This document shows positions 10,996 through 23,405 of a DNA stretch of 64,000 nt, piece after piece. Every line of letters starts with the position of its first letter. The first letter of the stretch is position 1. The notes beneath the pieces were generated by a model, which saw only the letters and a program-made list of their open reading frames with translations, made no database searches and was not told the origin of the DNA. The position numbers were made by a program, and so were the translations under genes. Source of the DNA: Portulaca oleracea (Eukaryota; Streptophyta; Magnoliopsida; Caryophyllales; Portulacaceae); the NCBI GenBank assembly GCA_029582165.1, contig CM055887.1, positions 14,796,190 to 14,860,189 on the forward strand, in the 5' to 3' direction.

Positions 10996-11971
10996 AGGAG
11001 CGTTTGCGTGGAGGAGATGATGGAAGCTTGAGTGATGATAGCAAATCAAAGGGAAAATAGCTTGAACATCATCGGGATTGGATATGACCTTGAGGCAAGG
11101 AGAGTCCACAACCTTAGGCTTAACATCCCACCATGATTAAATATGATAAACCACCAATAATCACTAAAGGAATGACTTGAAAACACCACCAAATCAATTA
11201 GATAAAGTAAACAAGATTTGAGAGGAAATAGGGGAAACCCTCAAATGCATAAGCATTACAAACATATTCAGCAAAAACTATCCTAGAAAACAGCGCTAAG
11301 GGGTATTTATACTAAGGGGAGATTACAAATGAAACACAACGTTTAATAGGCAAAAACATGTGCAAGAAACTGAAGGTCGTGGGCGCTACAAGACTGTCGC
11401 GGGCGCGGCAGAACATCAGCGCAGCAACAACAGCATCCGAGCAGGAGGTGTCGCGGGCGCGACAGATTGATGGAAAGGGGCGTTGGTCCCGGACGCTAAC
11501 AGCGTTCGCAGTGTGAAAAACGGTGATCTCTGGAATAGGCGCCAACAGCGCTCTTCAAGACGCTGGCAGCGGCGATCTACGAAGGCTAGCGATGACTTCC
11601 GCCCAGAACAGATAGCGGGTGTTACCTGGTACATAGCGGGCGCTACAGCCACCCTGGCCACCATAGCGGGTGCTACAGCCTGTTGCCCAGGCTTCCTTGT
11701 TCCACTTCTCCCACTTTGTGTTTTCTTGACTCGGGACCACACCCGAACCTCAATGTTATGTAGATTCTCGTCCCGGGATGGTCCTGGGTCCCACTTGAAG
11801 TGGATACCACACCCGATGCCGATCAACTCATGCCTCCAGGGTCCCGGGTCCACCTTAAAGTGTACTCCACACCTGACCCTGAAGTCGTTTTCCTCGTGTT
11901 TAATGGAGGGGGTGCGGAAAGACTTAGAGACCATGGATTTCGAGGCTCGAGCCCCAGCCCGATACGGTCCA
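10996..11971 (-). repeat. G2 3' LTR
   Basis: On the minus strand it runs from TGGACCG to ...GCTCC; its last base has changed from A to T, which reads AGGAGC on the plus strand, while the 5' LTR keeps TGGAGC. It contains a canonical TATA box (TATAAATA at 11311-11304, minus). Upstream are palindromes with CGCGGGCGCG cores at about 11370-11660. Confidence 0.85.
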
Positions 11972-13747
11972 TACTCCCCCTCTTGAAAAAGAGTTTCCCT
12001 CAACTCTTGGGAGTTAAAACCGAGGCGCTCTCCACAACTCGGCTCCGTAGGACCCCGAACAGCCTGATCGCAATGAGCATTCACACGAGCCGCCCAACAA
12101 GCTTCGGACCCAAAATGTATCCATCATCCAAATAAAAAAACGTGGTTGGAGGCTTGTTGTGTGGAGATAGGGGATTAAGGGAAGGAACTAGAATATCTTG
12201 TGGAGTTTGGGAACACTCATTCTCACTTGGCTTGCTACAAGGTAAAGACAAAGCCATAGGTAGCTTGTCCTCACCAAGAGCACACTCATCCCGTGTTTCA
12301 CTCAAAAGGAGGTTCCTCAACTCACTCTACTTCCAAGGTTTAATTTGATGTGGGGATAAGGGACTCAAGTAATCACGGTTAAGCAAATGATCTTCTTTCA
12401 ACATACACTCTCACAAACATTGCATACTAGAGTTCCAATAACACCCAATGAACAACATATCCTTGAATAACCAATGTCGCCCAAATATCGTGTATGGCAT
12501 ATTCAAATAGTTCACATCACAACGATCAACATGCAAACAATATTCATTAATGGACGACACAAACGACAAGCTCATAAACATTGGTTGAACTAGAATCATG
12601 GCTTCATCAAACCCAAAATTGTCACTAGACACCAAACAAACACAAAGATTCTTAGCATCCACTCAAAATATAGAGAATTCTCAATCGTGGCCATCATATG
12701 CTCATCATGCAACTTATCATGCCAACAAACACTCTCAAACCACCAATGCCTCCCAAAGATCATGTATGACTCACCCAAATTTCATAGGAGAGCCTTCGGT
12801 TACCTTGTTCTTCCCATGGAGAAGAATTTGAGTGCCCATGAGTGGAAGGAAATGGGAGTCATCTCCATTGATTTTCAATTCCTCGATTGGTGGCAATGAT
12901 AAAACCAAAGAAGCTTATTCTTGGGCCTCTTCAACAAGGAAGAGAGGAAGGGCAAGATCGAAGTTCTCATCTACCTCTTGGCATTGAGCTTCAACAATAG
13001 CTTCGGAAGCCTCACAAGGATCAATGGAAGCTCCCTCGTTGGGCGAGAGATCAACCTTTGTTTGCTTAACTTCTTCTACCATGTCATTTGTAGGCTCTTC
13101 CACACCAAAAGATTCCTCAATCCAAGCTCTAACCAAAGCCTTTTTTGGACATTGCAAAGAATCATTTTCCACACGCCTACATTGGACACACTTTTGCGTG
13201 TGCTTTCGACGTTCGTCTCGAGGTCGACCTTGGAGGTTCAAAATAATGTTGTTCACTTGGGTCGCAAGGTGCTGAAGAGTCCGCTCAATGGTGGAGAACC
13301 GATTGTCAAAGGTGGTGAGTCAGTTCTGGATAGTTCGAATTTGAGGACTACGGCGTCAGCTTGACTACTTTTGATTAGAATTATCTTCATCATTCATATC
13401 GAAGGAAGGGTGAAGGACGGATTGTGTTTGGGTTGTTTTTCTGGAGTTTGGGGGTTTTCTTGTAGTTGGCTAGTGTTTCGCTAAGGGTTCTTTTTATTTA
13501 ATTGTCATAGACATTTCATCGAACACCTTCCGGGAACTATTTTCCAACTTCAACTCAAAGCTCCAAAATGCGTCAAAAACTCCAAATACAAACACAATAC
13601 AATATATTCCAATACTCTTGGATAGTACATGGAATGGGGAACACCAATATTTGCATACAATCCACAAAACCCAACAATAGAGAAATATACTAGTAAGAAC
13701 AATGAACAAAACTCAAGCTAAACCAAACCTTGAGCTCTGATACCAAA
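11972..13747 (-). pseudogene. G2 interior with gag-like remnant
   Basis: Read from the primer site at 13745 leftwards, a start near 13400 opens a frame with three early stops. It then continues as 'FDNRFSTIERTLQHLA' and an ORF of about 113 residues (13256-12915) with Arg-rich 'RPRDERRKHTQ', two cysteines and a long acidic tail. The coiled-coil start followed by an Arg-rich segment is what gag N-termini of tRNA-Met-primed gypsy elements look like, but I cannot assign a lineage. From 12915 to 12150 I see no coding signal. Just before the LTR a frame of about 40 residues runs through the polypurine tract. Confidence 0.5.
13734..13745 (-). other. G2 primer-binding site (tRNA-Met type)
   Basis: The minus strand reads TGGTATCAGAGC two bases inside the 5' LTR edge (13748). 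This is the complement of the plant initiator tRNA-Met 3' end, used by many copia elements and chromoviruses. Confidence 0.9.
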
Positions 13748-14450
13748 TGGAGCATTTGCGTGGAGGGGATGATGGAAGCTTGAGTTGATGATAGCAAATC
13801 AAAGAGAAAATAGCTTGAACACCATCGGGATTGGATATGACATTGAGGCAAGGAGAGTCCACAACCTTAGCCCTAACACCTCACCATGATTAAATAGGAT
13901 AAACCACCAATAATACTAAAGGAATGACTTGAAAACACCTTCAAATCAATTGTATAAAGTAAACAAGATTTGAGAGGAAATAGGGGAAACCCTAAAATGC
14001 ATAAGCATAACAACCATATTTAGCAAAAACTATCCTAGAAAACAGTGCAAAGGGGTATTTATACTGAAGGGAGATTACAAATGAAACACAACGTTTAATG
14101 GGCAAAAAATAGTGCTAGAAAACAGTGCAGGAAACTCAAGGTCGCGGGCACTACAAGACTGCCGCGGTCGCGACGGAACATCGGCGCAGCAGCAACAACA
14201 TCCGAGTAGGAAGGGTCGCGGGCGCCACATGGGGGTCGCGGGTGCGACAGATCGATGGAAAGGGGCGCTGGTCTCGGACGGTGGCAGCATTTCGTCGCGG
14301 TGTGAAAAACGGTGGTCTCTAGAATGGGCGCCGACAACGCTCTTCCAGACGCTGGCAGCGGCGATATGCGAAGGCTAGCAGTGACTTAAACCCAGAACAA
14401 GTGACAGGCGTTACCTGGTACGTAGCGGGCGCTACAGCCACCCTGGCCAC
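13748..14450 (-). repeat. G2 5' LTR, part nearest the primer site
   Basis: It matches 10996-11640 of the 3' LTR nearly base for base at both ends. TATAAATA on the minus strand is at 14063-14056. It is broken at 14450 by G3 within the palindrome cluster; the LTR resumes at 27619. Confidence 0.88.
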
Positions 14451-15929
14451 TGTAACGTGGTTTTTGTACCCCGGTTTTTGTATCGTTCTTTCTTGAGGAG
14501 GTAGGGGCCTTGGCTAGGACAATCTGACTTTAGGTAAGGTTTAAGGATCACTAGACAATAAGAGGTTTTTCAGGTAAAGGACAACACAAACAGAACACAA
14601 GCACGGCTAAGGTTTGGTCAAGAAGGAAACAATGGGTGTCGGGAGATTTCGGGATGCAACCGGTAATTAGGACGAGGATTTCGCAATTAGGAAGCAACAA
14701 ATCAGTAGAATCAAGTGACAATCCCATTAGAAAAACCCACCGGATTTTCTTTTTCAAGTATAATCCGGATTAACTTCCTACAAGCCCACCACGGACCCGG
14801 AGGGTTAAAGAAACGGGAGTCTCTAGTTAACCTCTTTCCACTCTCGTGGGTGAGCGTTAACTATCCAAATTCCCACCTTCGAACACAAGTGTTGGATGCA
14901 TTCAAGAACATTCGATCTCGAATACATCCCACTTGAGGGAAGGATAGGATTGGAAAACTGATTCCAATACGAATTACCTCCTAAAATTGCTAACCCAATC
15001 CAAATGAACCATTCACATCCTTAGTTTCTCCCTAACCCATAAGGGTTCTAACATCTAATCATCTTAATTAACATGCTAACAACAATAATAACTTCATCAT
15101 TCATGCTTAAAACAGAGAATCTAGATAATCAAAGCAACAATCAAGTAACAACAAACACCAAGCAATCTAATAACAAAAACAGAGATTAAAACATAAATAG
15201 ATGAATTAAAGAGAATAAGGGTTGAGAAATGCTCATTAGTTGATGCCAATGGAAGGATGATCAAGAGTAATAAGAATTCAAGCTCCAAAATAAGATAAAT
15301 CTTCAGAACTTCAATAGAATTCCAATAAAATCTAGTGTAAATCACTAAGATGTCACACTAATCTTACTCTAATTGAAAGCTAAAATGTTGATATTACATA
15401 GATAGCTGCTCCTTAACCTAATCGTTCAAGAGGTAGTATATACAACTCAAGGTGGTTACTCAAAACACAGCACTCCGTATAACAGAATTTCTAAACCCGC
15501 AGGGGACCGCAGGTGCGGTCTCGGGGACCGTAGGTGCGGTCCTCCGAAGCTCAGGCGATTCTTCTCTTCTCCCTTCGCAAGACCGCGGGTGCGGTCTAGG
15601 GGACCGCAGGTGTGGTCCCTCTCAGGTTACTTGCTCCCTCCCCAAGCCTTGGTCGACCACCGCAGCTGCTGTCTATGGGACCACAACTGCGGTCCTCCTC
15701 GGCTGGCCGAAATTTCCTTCTTCGCTTCGCCTTTGACTCGGTCAAGACCCGGGAAACTTCAGGATTCCCAAAATAGCTCTAAGATAGCGCTTTTTACCAC
15801 GTTTTGAGTAAAAACTCCAAAATCTACAAAATAACCAAAAACGTATTAATAGTTATGAAATTAAAACACGAAACGTGTTAAAAGCCTAGGAATTAAGGTG
15901 CTATTTAGACACAAAATTGGGTCTAAACA
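14451..15929 (-). repeat. G3 3' LTR
   Basis: On the minus strand it starts TGTTTAGACCC after a C6-tract polypurine signal and ends ...CCACGTTACA. A TATA-like gtatatac is at 15436-15443. Palindromes gaccgcaggtgcggtc and variants lie upstream of it at 15505-15617. Confidence 0.92.
15505..15617. promoter_or_regulatory. U3 palindrome cluster of G3
   Basis: Four copies occur: gaccgcaggtgcggtc (15505-15520), gaccgtaggtgcggtc (15526-15541), gaccgcgggtgcggtc (15581-15596) and gaccgcaggtgtggtc (15602-15617). Two weaker copies lie near 15660-15695. They are 60-260 bp upstream of the TATA-like box in the direction of transcription. The 5' LTR carries the same set at about 27190-27385. The spacing and repetition suggest dimer-binding promoter sites; that is inference. 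Confidence 0.6.
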
Positions 15930-15940
15930 CCCCCCACACT
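15930..15940 (-). other. G3 polypurine tract at the 3' LTR
   Basis: On the minus strand AGTGTGGGGGG directly precedes the LTR TGTTTAG. It is the expected plus-strand primer. Related tracts occur internally at about 17184-17200 and 18008-18021. Confidence 0.8.
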
Positions 15941-18155
15941 CAAACGTTTGCTCGTCCCGAGCAAAATAAAACACAAACTCCTCTGTCGTGGGAATAGAAA
16001 CGAGTGCATTTAGCGTATGCACCAAGCCCTTTGAACCCCCTGGCAGCCCGGGTGGACGAGATGGACTCGTGAGGGTTTGTAGCAACTATACCCACGAAAG
16101 CCAAAGAAAAAGGAGAGAGGGAAAGTGAAAACAAAACCAAAGAAAACGAAGGAAAAGGAAAACAAAAGCTTCACTTCAAAAGATCTTGAAATCTAAATCA
16201 GGAAAACGTTATTAAACCTCCAAAAGGAACCGTTATGAGCATCTCACAAGCACCTATCCTAAGCAAAAGTCAGTCTTTGAGATTTTCAATGTCCTACACC
16301 TAATGCCAAGCAAAAACCCCTACGTGCAAATGTGCTTGTGGGTTCTAACCAATTCCAAAAGACTCCAAAGATTCATGTCCGAGCTCAAAAACAAACAAGA
16401 CGAACAAGGAAAGAAAAAGAGTTGCCTTTCCTCGCATTTGGTCGCCCTTGGCTTGGTGAGGATCGTAGGTGATGCAAGGAGAGGCCCCACACTTTATTAA
16501 CGCTGAAAGCTTTTCTTTTTGGGGTTGGGTTTTCCCAACGATTTTTTTTTTCAGGTTGACGCTAGCTTTTCGGGAATTGTAACGGCCCATAATGCGTGGT
16601 TTACCCTCCGAACACGGCTTTTCGATACACTCCTCCGTCGAGAATTCGGTATAGGAGGAGCTTAAGGGGCAATAGCGTCGTACTGCTAATACCGGCTCAA
16701 TGTAGGTCGTCTAGCTTTATGGTGGTTTGATGTCGTTCAGCCGACTCTCCCCACTAATCATGTTATTAAAATTTTGCTTTCATTTTCTTTCTTTTTTCTT
16801 TTGCTTTTGACTTTGCTTTTGCTTTTAAACAAGAAAAGAAATAAGCTCGGACACAAACCCCTAGAACCTCCCGGTTTCAACCAGAACGTGAAAAGAATCG
16901 GGGGTCTCACTAGACACTCAATGCAGGACATAAAAGAGATAAGTCATGACTAGCACCCGAGACAGGGTCGAAAATGCTCAAACCGGTTTCTTTTAAAGAA
17001 GTTTAAGAACGGCTTCTCAATTTCGACAATCAAGATCCAAGACACAAAGCAAAAACAAAATGAAAACGAAAACCGAAAGAAAACTTTTAAGGTTTTCACT
17101 CCCTTTTTTCTCCTTTTTCACATAAAAATTTTTCAAATTTAGGCAAAAACTAAGAAAACAAAAAGAAAAAGCTAGGTGATTTACGCCCCCTCCCCACTTA
17201 AAACTCCACAATGTCCACATTGTGGGAAGGTGTCCCATGAAAAAGGGTAGAGAACCTAGAGAAACAAACAAACAAAACAATTATCCAACAAATGATGGTG
17301 ACCCGAGCCCACACGGCTCCAACAACAAGATAAACCCAACACAGACATTCAAAGGGGTTCGCCACCCAAAAGAAAACCCAGCATGCGACGGATCAAAATA
17401 ACAATTCACATAAGAAAGAACAAGGTGGAAAGATATTACCTCGGACTCTTCATAAATGTTCAAACCGTGATCCGAAGTTGTCGTTCAATTGAATCACAAC
17501 CATGTTAGAGCAAAAGACGACTTTATACATGATAAAATCCACATGCTAGATTGAGAATAAAATCAAAGAAAACTAACTAATTAAACTTCTAAACATTAAA
17601 GAACTAAAAAGAAGAAAAGAAAACTATAGACAAAATGTACATTACCAATGACATACCTTATCCCCGAATCTCACTCATTGAGGCGGGAAATAAGGGTGAA
17701 ACTCATCTCAAACTGACCAAACAAACTGATTCATTTCATTTCATTAGAAAAACCATACATTACATGCCATCCCAACCATACATGACCAAAATACACCCAA
17801 TGCAAGACAAAACAAACCACCACTAGCCCAAAAGAACAACCATCATCAAACGAAAACAAAACATCCCAACTAAAAACCAAAAGACAATTCCTACAAACCC
17901 ATGCCCGACCATCCTTGAAACCAATCATTAAAACAAGCCAAAAACCCAGATACCAACCCGCCAAAACCACAAAGCCTTGCCTTTTCGTCCAAACCCTCCG
18001 ATGAGGCACCCCCCACACTTACATTTTACATAGTAATACATAAAAGCAATGAAAAGGATCAAGTGGGGGCAGGGACACTTACAGCCTGTCCCTCAAGCGG
18101 ATCATCCCGGAGGAGGATGAGGTTGGAGCTGTGATTGATTGCCAACAAGGATCTC
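15941..18155 (-). other. G3 3' non-coding region
   Basis: The frames here are short and shadow-like. The region aligns with 4047-6039 of G0 and in part with G4. The strongest shared block is 16430-16715. It contains purine-rich tracts and two internal polypurine motifs. No coding role is visible. Confidence 0.6.
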
Positions 18156-19440
18156 TTATTGCGCCTCAAGAAGCTCTTGCAAATTCTCAATCAGACTTAA
18201 TTGGTTTTGGATTAATTCTCGCTGCTCTTGGAACTCATTGTATAGTTCCTCGAGTTGATCACTGATACGCTCCAATGTAGAATCTCCAGCTTGGCTTGCT
18301 CCCGCATCTTCTCCTTGCTCTTGTTCTTCCTCTTCCTCCTCTTCACTCCCCTCCACAAGTTCAAAAGGACGACCCACTATTCGGTGATTGCCGTGCCTTT
18401 GCCCACACGACCAGTTTCGTTGGTCGGTGACATTCAACCATTCTTCAGGATGATCATGATCCAATCGAATCGTGATACTGTGGGAGCCATACTCGTGGCG
18501 GTATAGAGTTTGCGTCTTGTGTTTCTCCAAGAATTCCATCTTCCGCAACCTCACACCGTCAATAGGGTCAGGGAAATACCGTGGAGTCCATTTGGCGAGG
18601 TAAGACTCGAAGCCTTTCCTCTTGAGAAAGTGGCAGATTACATGACCCATGCCAATGGTCATGTTGCGGAGTTTGAGGCTGGTTTCCCCAAGACAGTGGA
18701 GAATGCAAGAGCCGGTGTTGACACGACGACCATTGATTACGTTGAAGATGACGAAAAGATCGTCTTTGAAGACGTTTGATCGCCCAATGTCGCGGCCGAA
18801 GACAGAACTTGAAATGATCCGTGGAAGAGTCGAACACTTAAATTGCAGAAATCCCGGGTTTTGGAGTTATTCGGGCAATGAATCCTCGATTGACGATTCC
18901 AAGACTTTGGATATCGCCTCCGCCAACAGGTGAGAGCCTTCATTGCCTCTTGTTCATTGAATCTAACGCACTCTCCATAGTACAATCCATCTACAGTGAG
19001 ACCCAAAGCATCGCAAAGATCCTGGATTGAACACTCAATTTCCTCCTTAGCAACCCGGAAAGTAAAAGATGCATTCGATGTGCCATCCTCCTTTACCACT
19101 AAAGAGCTCAAGAATTCGAGCACTGGTTGATCTACGATAGGCTCACTGATGGTGATGAAAACTTCCCAACCCAAAGTTTTGATGAAGAAATCCATGCTCG
19201 GTTTGCAATAGATATCTTTTGCCGTTTGCTCATCATAAATATCGGGAGCACAAATCTTCCTCTGTTTCAACCTTGCACACCTTGTTTATGCATCTCATCC
19301 CGAAAAGTAACCTTCACCTTCAGGTCACATTTAATCAAGGAGGCGGGTTGCGCTTTGTACCGGTTCTTGTCAGGCTCCGCCGACGAAGATGGAGGAGGTG
19401 TCGGTTCTTTCTCGGTCCGGGCTCGTTTAGCTCGACCCAT
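18156..19440 (-). pseudogene. G3 extra 3' ORF (ATHILA ORF-1-like)
   Basis: The likely start is the ATG at 19440 (MGRAKRARTEKEPTP, a basic and proline-rich N-terminus). The frame shifts near 19268. It then runs through 'DIYDEQTAKDIY', 'FFIKTLGW', 'VLEFLSSLVV', 'SFTFRVAKEEIECSIQDLCDALGL' and 'ECVRFNEQEAMKAL', shifts again near 18900-18740, and ends with the segment shared with G0 (GMGHVICHFL..., 'NWSCGQ', acidic run, coiled coil) to 18156. The 'xxEFLSS...xFTFR...LxxLCxALGL' pattern resembles the ATHILA ORF-1 family, which lies in the env position of Athila elements. There is no signal peptide or clear membrane segment, so I do not call it an envelope. Its function is unknown. Confidence 0.6.
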
Positions 19441-20450
19441 TAGAGTGAACAAGGAGCAAAAACAACAATATGCACACACAATATCTAAACCCCTAATGTC
19501 CACCAAGAATGTCACCAGCCAAACACCAATCACCAACTTGACAAACAATTCCACCTAATTCGACACCCCCAAGCCTCAACCAAGAGCACTCAAAAATATC
19601 CAAGGAGTAAAAGATGAAATTGTGCACAAAATTCACCCACAATTAACAAGAAAATGAACTGTGATGCACAAAGGGACAAGGGATACCTGAATTGAGGACT
19701 TAGGAACTCCTCATTGCCATTTTTCGAACCCCACAATGAAAAAAACCTAGAACTTGCACTTGAAACGCTCCACAAAAGGTGTGAAAATGGTGGAGGGTCT
19801 CGGTTAGGGCACACATTTACGAGAAATTGGAGAGTGGGGAAGGAATTTGTGATGGATTCGAGGTATTTGGGGTAGGTTTTAGGGTTTTAGGGGTTGAAGA
19901 GGGTTTTTCGAGTGGGAGGAAAAGAAGAGAAGTGAAAGAAAAATGAGAGAGAAAGGGGTTTTAGCCCCGACATATTTCGCAGCCTTTCGATGGACTGCAG
20001 GTGCGGTCTCTTGCTGGAACCCTCCTCGCAGGAAAAATCACCTCTTGAGACCATAGGTGCGGTCAGGGTCATCGCAAGTGCGGTCTTCTCCTGTCTAAGC
20101 CATGCACCTACAAGACTCAAAAACTTGAAAATAATGTTAAGTCCTAAAATTCTACTCTCCTCATTATCAACCCTCTTTTCTTACACACTCAACAGCTTTC
20201 ATGAACAACTTTCAACATTCAAAAAAACACACTAAACTACTTTCTTCACACACTCGAATTTTTCTATTTTCTCAATTTTTTTCTTCTTTTCTAAAATTTT
20301 CACTCTCTCTTTTTATTTTCTTTTCAAAAACTTCAAAATGAACGAAACAAGTACATTAGAACAAAAGAAATAAAAGTTGCAAGTAATAAAAGAAAACACT
20401 AAAGAAGAGGAGAGTAGCTCGTACCTCCTCCCGGTTGCTTGTTTTAGGTC
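19441..20450 (-). other. G3 spacer between integrase and the extra ORF
   Basis: No conserved protein is visible. The notable content is three copies of the LTR-type palindrome at 19993-20085, about 550-650 bp upstream of the extra ORF start. Strongly A/T-rich and pyrimidine-rich tracts lie around 20225-20400. Confidence 0.55.
19993..20085. promoter_or_regulatory. Internal palindrome cluster of G3, candidate internal promoter
   Basis: The motifs are gactgcaggtgcggtc (19993-20008), gaccataggtgcggtc (20049-20064) and a third, ggtc..gcggtc, at 20067-20085. They use the same half-site GACCGC/GCGGTC as the G3 LTR. They lie between integrase and the extra 3' ORF, on the upstream side of that ORF. 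No clear TATA box was found downstream. A role as a promoter for the 3' ORF is inference. Confidence 0.42.
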
Positions 20451-21782
20451 CTAGCTCGACCTAATCCACTCTTCAACTATCAATATCAGCGAGGAACACC
20501 ACAACCGTCCCCACATACTCTTCTCCCATAATGTATGACTTGATCTTTGATGAATTGACTTTGAAACAATCTCCATTTGCATTTTTAAGTTCAACAACTC
20601 CGGCCCTGACCATCTCGATCTTAGCTTTCTGGAAAAGAGTTTGAGCCTCGAATTGAAGATGAGGACTCTATTACCAACCACAAAAACGCGATGGTTCAAT
20701 CTCTTATTGTGCTATGCTTTGGTTCACTCCTTGTAAATCCTATTGTTTTCATAGGAGTGACGTCTCAATTCCTCGAGCTCCTCCAATTGGAACAAACGAC
20801 TTGCCCCGGCCGCCTTGAGATCATAATTCATCTTTTTGATCGCCCACATCGTCTTGTGTTCAAGTTCCACGGGAAAATGGCATGCTTTCCCGTAGACAAG
20901 GCGATATGGAGTAGTCCCTATCGGCGTTTTGAAGGCGGTGCAATATGCCCACAAGACATCATCTAATTTCTCCGCCCAATCTCTTCGTGAAGAACTAACC
21001 GTTTTCTCCAAAATCTCCTTAATAGCACGATTCGAAATCTCTACTTGACCTTGCGTTTGAGGGTGATAGGGGAGTCCTCTTTTGTGTGTGATACCATACT
21101 TTGCTAGAAGGGACTCAAACCTCTTCTCAATAAAATGAGATCCATTGTCGCTAATAATGACCCTCGGAATACCAAATCTTGGGAAAATAACCTTCTTCAA
21201 AAATCTTGACATGGATTTTCTATCGCATCTCACGCATGGAATCGCTTCAACCCACTTCGACACATAGTCTACCACCACTAAAATATATTGATGACCTCTT
21301 GATGACGGAAAGGGACCCATAAAATCTAACCCCCACACATCAAAAACCTCTACGTAGAGAATGAAATTCAGCGGTGACTCATTTTTCCGGTAAATATTTC
21401 CAGACCTTTGGCATTTATCGCATGACTTGACATAAAGATAGGCATATCGAAAGAGGGTCGGCCACCAATAACCGGCTTGTAGAACTCTCGCGGCCGTCTT
21501 TTGAGATCCACCATGACCTCCAACCGGGAACTCATGGCAATGTGTCAATACGGACTTCATTTCACTCTCGGGTAAGCATCTTCTATACATCTCGTCATTA
21601 CATAAACGGAACAAGAATGGATCGTCCCAAAAGAAATGTTTCACATCATGAAAGAACTTTTTCTTTTGATGAGGGGTCAAATTTTGAGGAATCACCTCAC
21701 TAGACAAGTAGTTGATGATATCAGTGTACCATGGGTGAGAATGCTTGACGGAAAATAGACGTTCATCCGGAAAAGAGTCCAT
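20451..21782 (-). pseudogene. G3 integrase
   Basis: A 352-residue frame (21782-20724) carries a full integrase core. It has an N-terminal HHCC zinc-binding site (His in '[10 protein letters not shown]', Cys in 'SCDKCQ') and the DDE residues: Asp in 'GLDFMGPF', Asp in 'IISDNGSHF', and Glu in '[13 protein letters not shown]'. It inserts the element cDNA into the genome. After two stops near 20720 the C-terminal domain continues in another frame (20699-20451), with 'FVVGNRVLIFNSRLKLF' and 'GKLRSRWSGP'-like residues. One stop codon also separates it from RNase H at 21783-21788. The catalytic residues are intact but the C-terminus is broken. Confidence 0.9.
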
Positions 21783-21788
21783 GATGGG

Positions 21789-23405
21789 TTAAGTATCATC
21801 CAAATCAACAAGGATCCTCGATAGCTGGTCGGCTATAACATTCTTAGCCCCGGCCTTGTCGCGAATTTCCAAATCGAACTCTTGCATAAGCAAAACCCAA
21901 CGAATGAGTCTTGGCTTTGTTTCTTTCTTTCCCATCAAGAACTTGATCGCGACATGCTCCGTGTATACAATAACCTTGGAAATCATGAGGTATTGCCGAA
22001 ATTTGTTTAGAGCAAAGATAATAGCCAAGAGCTCCTTTTCCGTGGTCGTATAATTTTTCTGTGCGCTATCAAGCGCATGGCTTGCATAGTAGATGACCCG
22101 CGGTTTCTTCTCTTTGGTTTGAGTCAAACATGCTTCAATTGCGAAATCACTCGCATCGGCCATAATCTGGAAAGACAATGTCCAATACGGAGGTTGGACA
22201 ATCGGCGCGGATATCAAAGCTTGCTTTAATCTGAAAAAGGACTCGAGACATTCATCAGTAAAAGAGAATGGTGTATCCTTGCACAAGAGATCAGTTAAAG
22301 GACGAGCGATTTTAGAAAAATCCTTGACGAACCGGCAGTAAAAGCCAGCATAACCAAGGAAACTACGCACCCCTTTAACGGAAACTGGGGGTGGTAGGCG
22401 CTCTATCACTTCAACTTTTGCCTTGTCGACTTCGATGCCCCTCGAAGAAATCAAGTGCCCCAAAACAATACCTTCTTCTACCATGAAATGGCATTTTTCC
22501 CAGTTCAAAACTAAGTCGACCTCCTCACAATGAATAAGAACTTTCTCTTAGTTAGCCAAACAATCATCAAAGGTATTACCATAGACAGAAAAATCATCCA
22601 TGAAAACTTCCATACATTGTTCAATGAAATCACTAAAAATGGTCATCATGCATCGTTGAAATGTTCCAGGTGCATTGTACAAACCAAATGGCATACGTCT
22701 ATAAGAAAATGTACCGTATGGACAAGTAAAAATAGTCTTTTCTTGATGCGCATGATGGATTGCAATCTGGAAAAAACCTGAGTACCCATCTAAAAAGCAA
22801 AAGTATGAATGACCCGCAAACCTCTCTAACATTTGGTCAATGAAGGGGAGAGGGAAATGGTCTTTCTTGGTCACTTTGTTCAACTGGCGATAGTCAATGT
22901 ACATCCGCCACCTTGTGACGGTTCGGGTACTAACTAGCTCTATCTTTTCATTTTCAATGACTGTCATCCCGCCCTTCTTTGGCACACACTGAACCGGGCT
23001 TACCCATTCGCTATTTGCGATGGGGAAGATGATCCTAGCAGCTAACAGTTTAACTACTTCTTTCTTAACCACATCTTGCATATTATGGTTCAATCTACGT
23101 TGTGGTTGCCTAGTTGGTTTTTCATCTTCAAACAAATCAATGGAATGCATACAAATGGATGGGGACAAACCTTTCAAATCCTCAATTTTATAACCTAATG
23201 CACCCCTATGTTTTCTCAACAAATCAAGCAACTTAGACAAATCATAATCATGCAACTTAGCATTCACAATAACAGGCAAAGACTTTTCATCATCCAAGAA
23301 AGCATATTGTAGAGAAGGGGGTAAAGGTTTAAGCTCTAAAGAAGAAGTGGAGGATTTAACTTGGGAAGAAGACATACCCTTGCAGATCACTTCTTGAATC
23401 TCCAT
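21789..23405 (-). pseudogene. G3 reverse transcriptase and RNase H
   Basis: RT (23405-22548) shows 'SEWVSPVQCVPKKGG', 'YRQLNKVTKKDHFPLPFIDQ', 'CFLDGYSGFFQI', 'RMPFGLYNAPGTFQRCM' and the catalytic FMDDFSVYG box. An in-frame TAA (22545-22547) follows 'DDCLAN'. The same frame then continues as the connection and RNase H-like domain (22508-21789), with '[20 protein letters not shown]', '[13 protein letters not shown]', '[14 protein letters not shown]' and 'IADQLSRI'. Together they convert element RNA to double-stranded DNA. Two nonsense codons, in the RT/RNase H linker and at the RNase H end, are the main lesions here. Confidence 0.92.

Noticed and set aside
11416..12084. 222-residue minus-strand frame
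   Set aside because: It runs from the G2 interior through the polypurine tract and far into the LTR, including the palindromes, so most of it is accidental.
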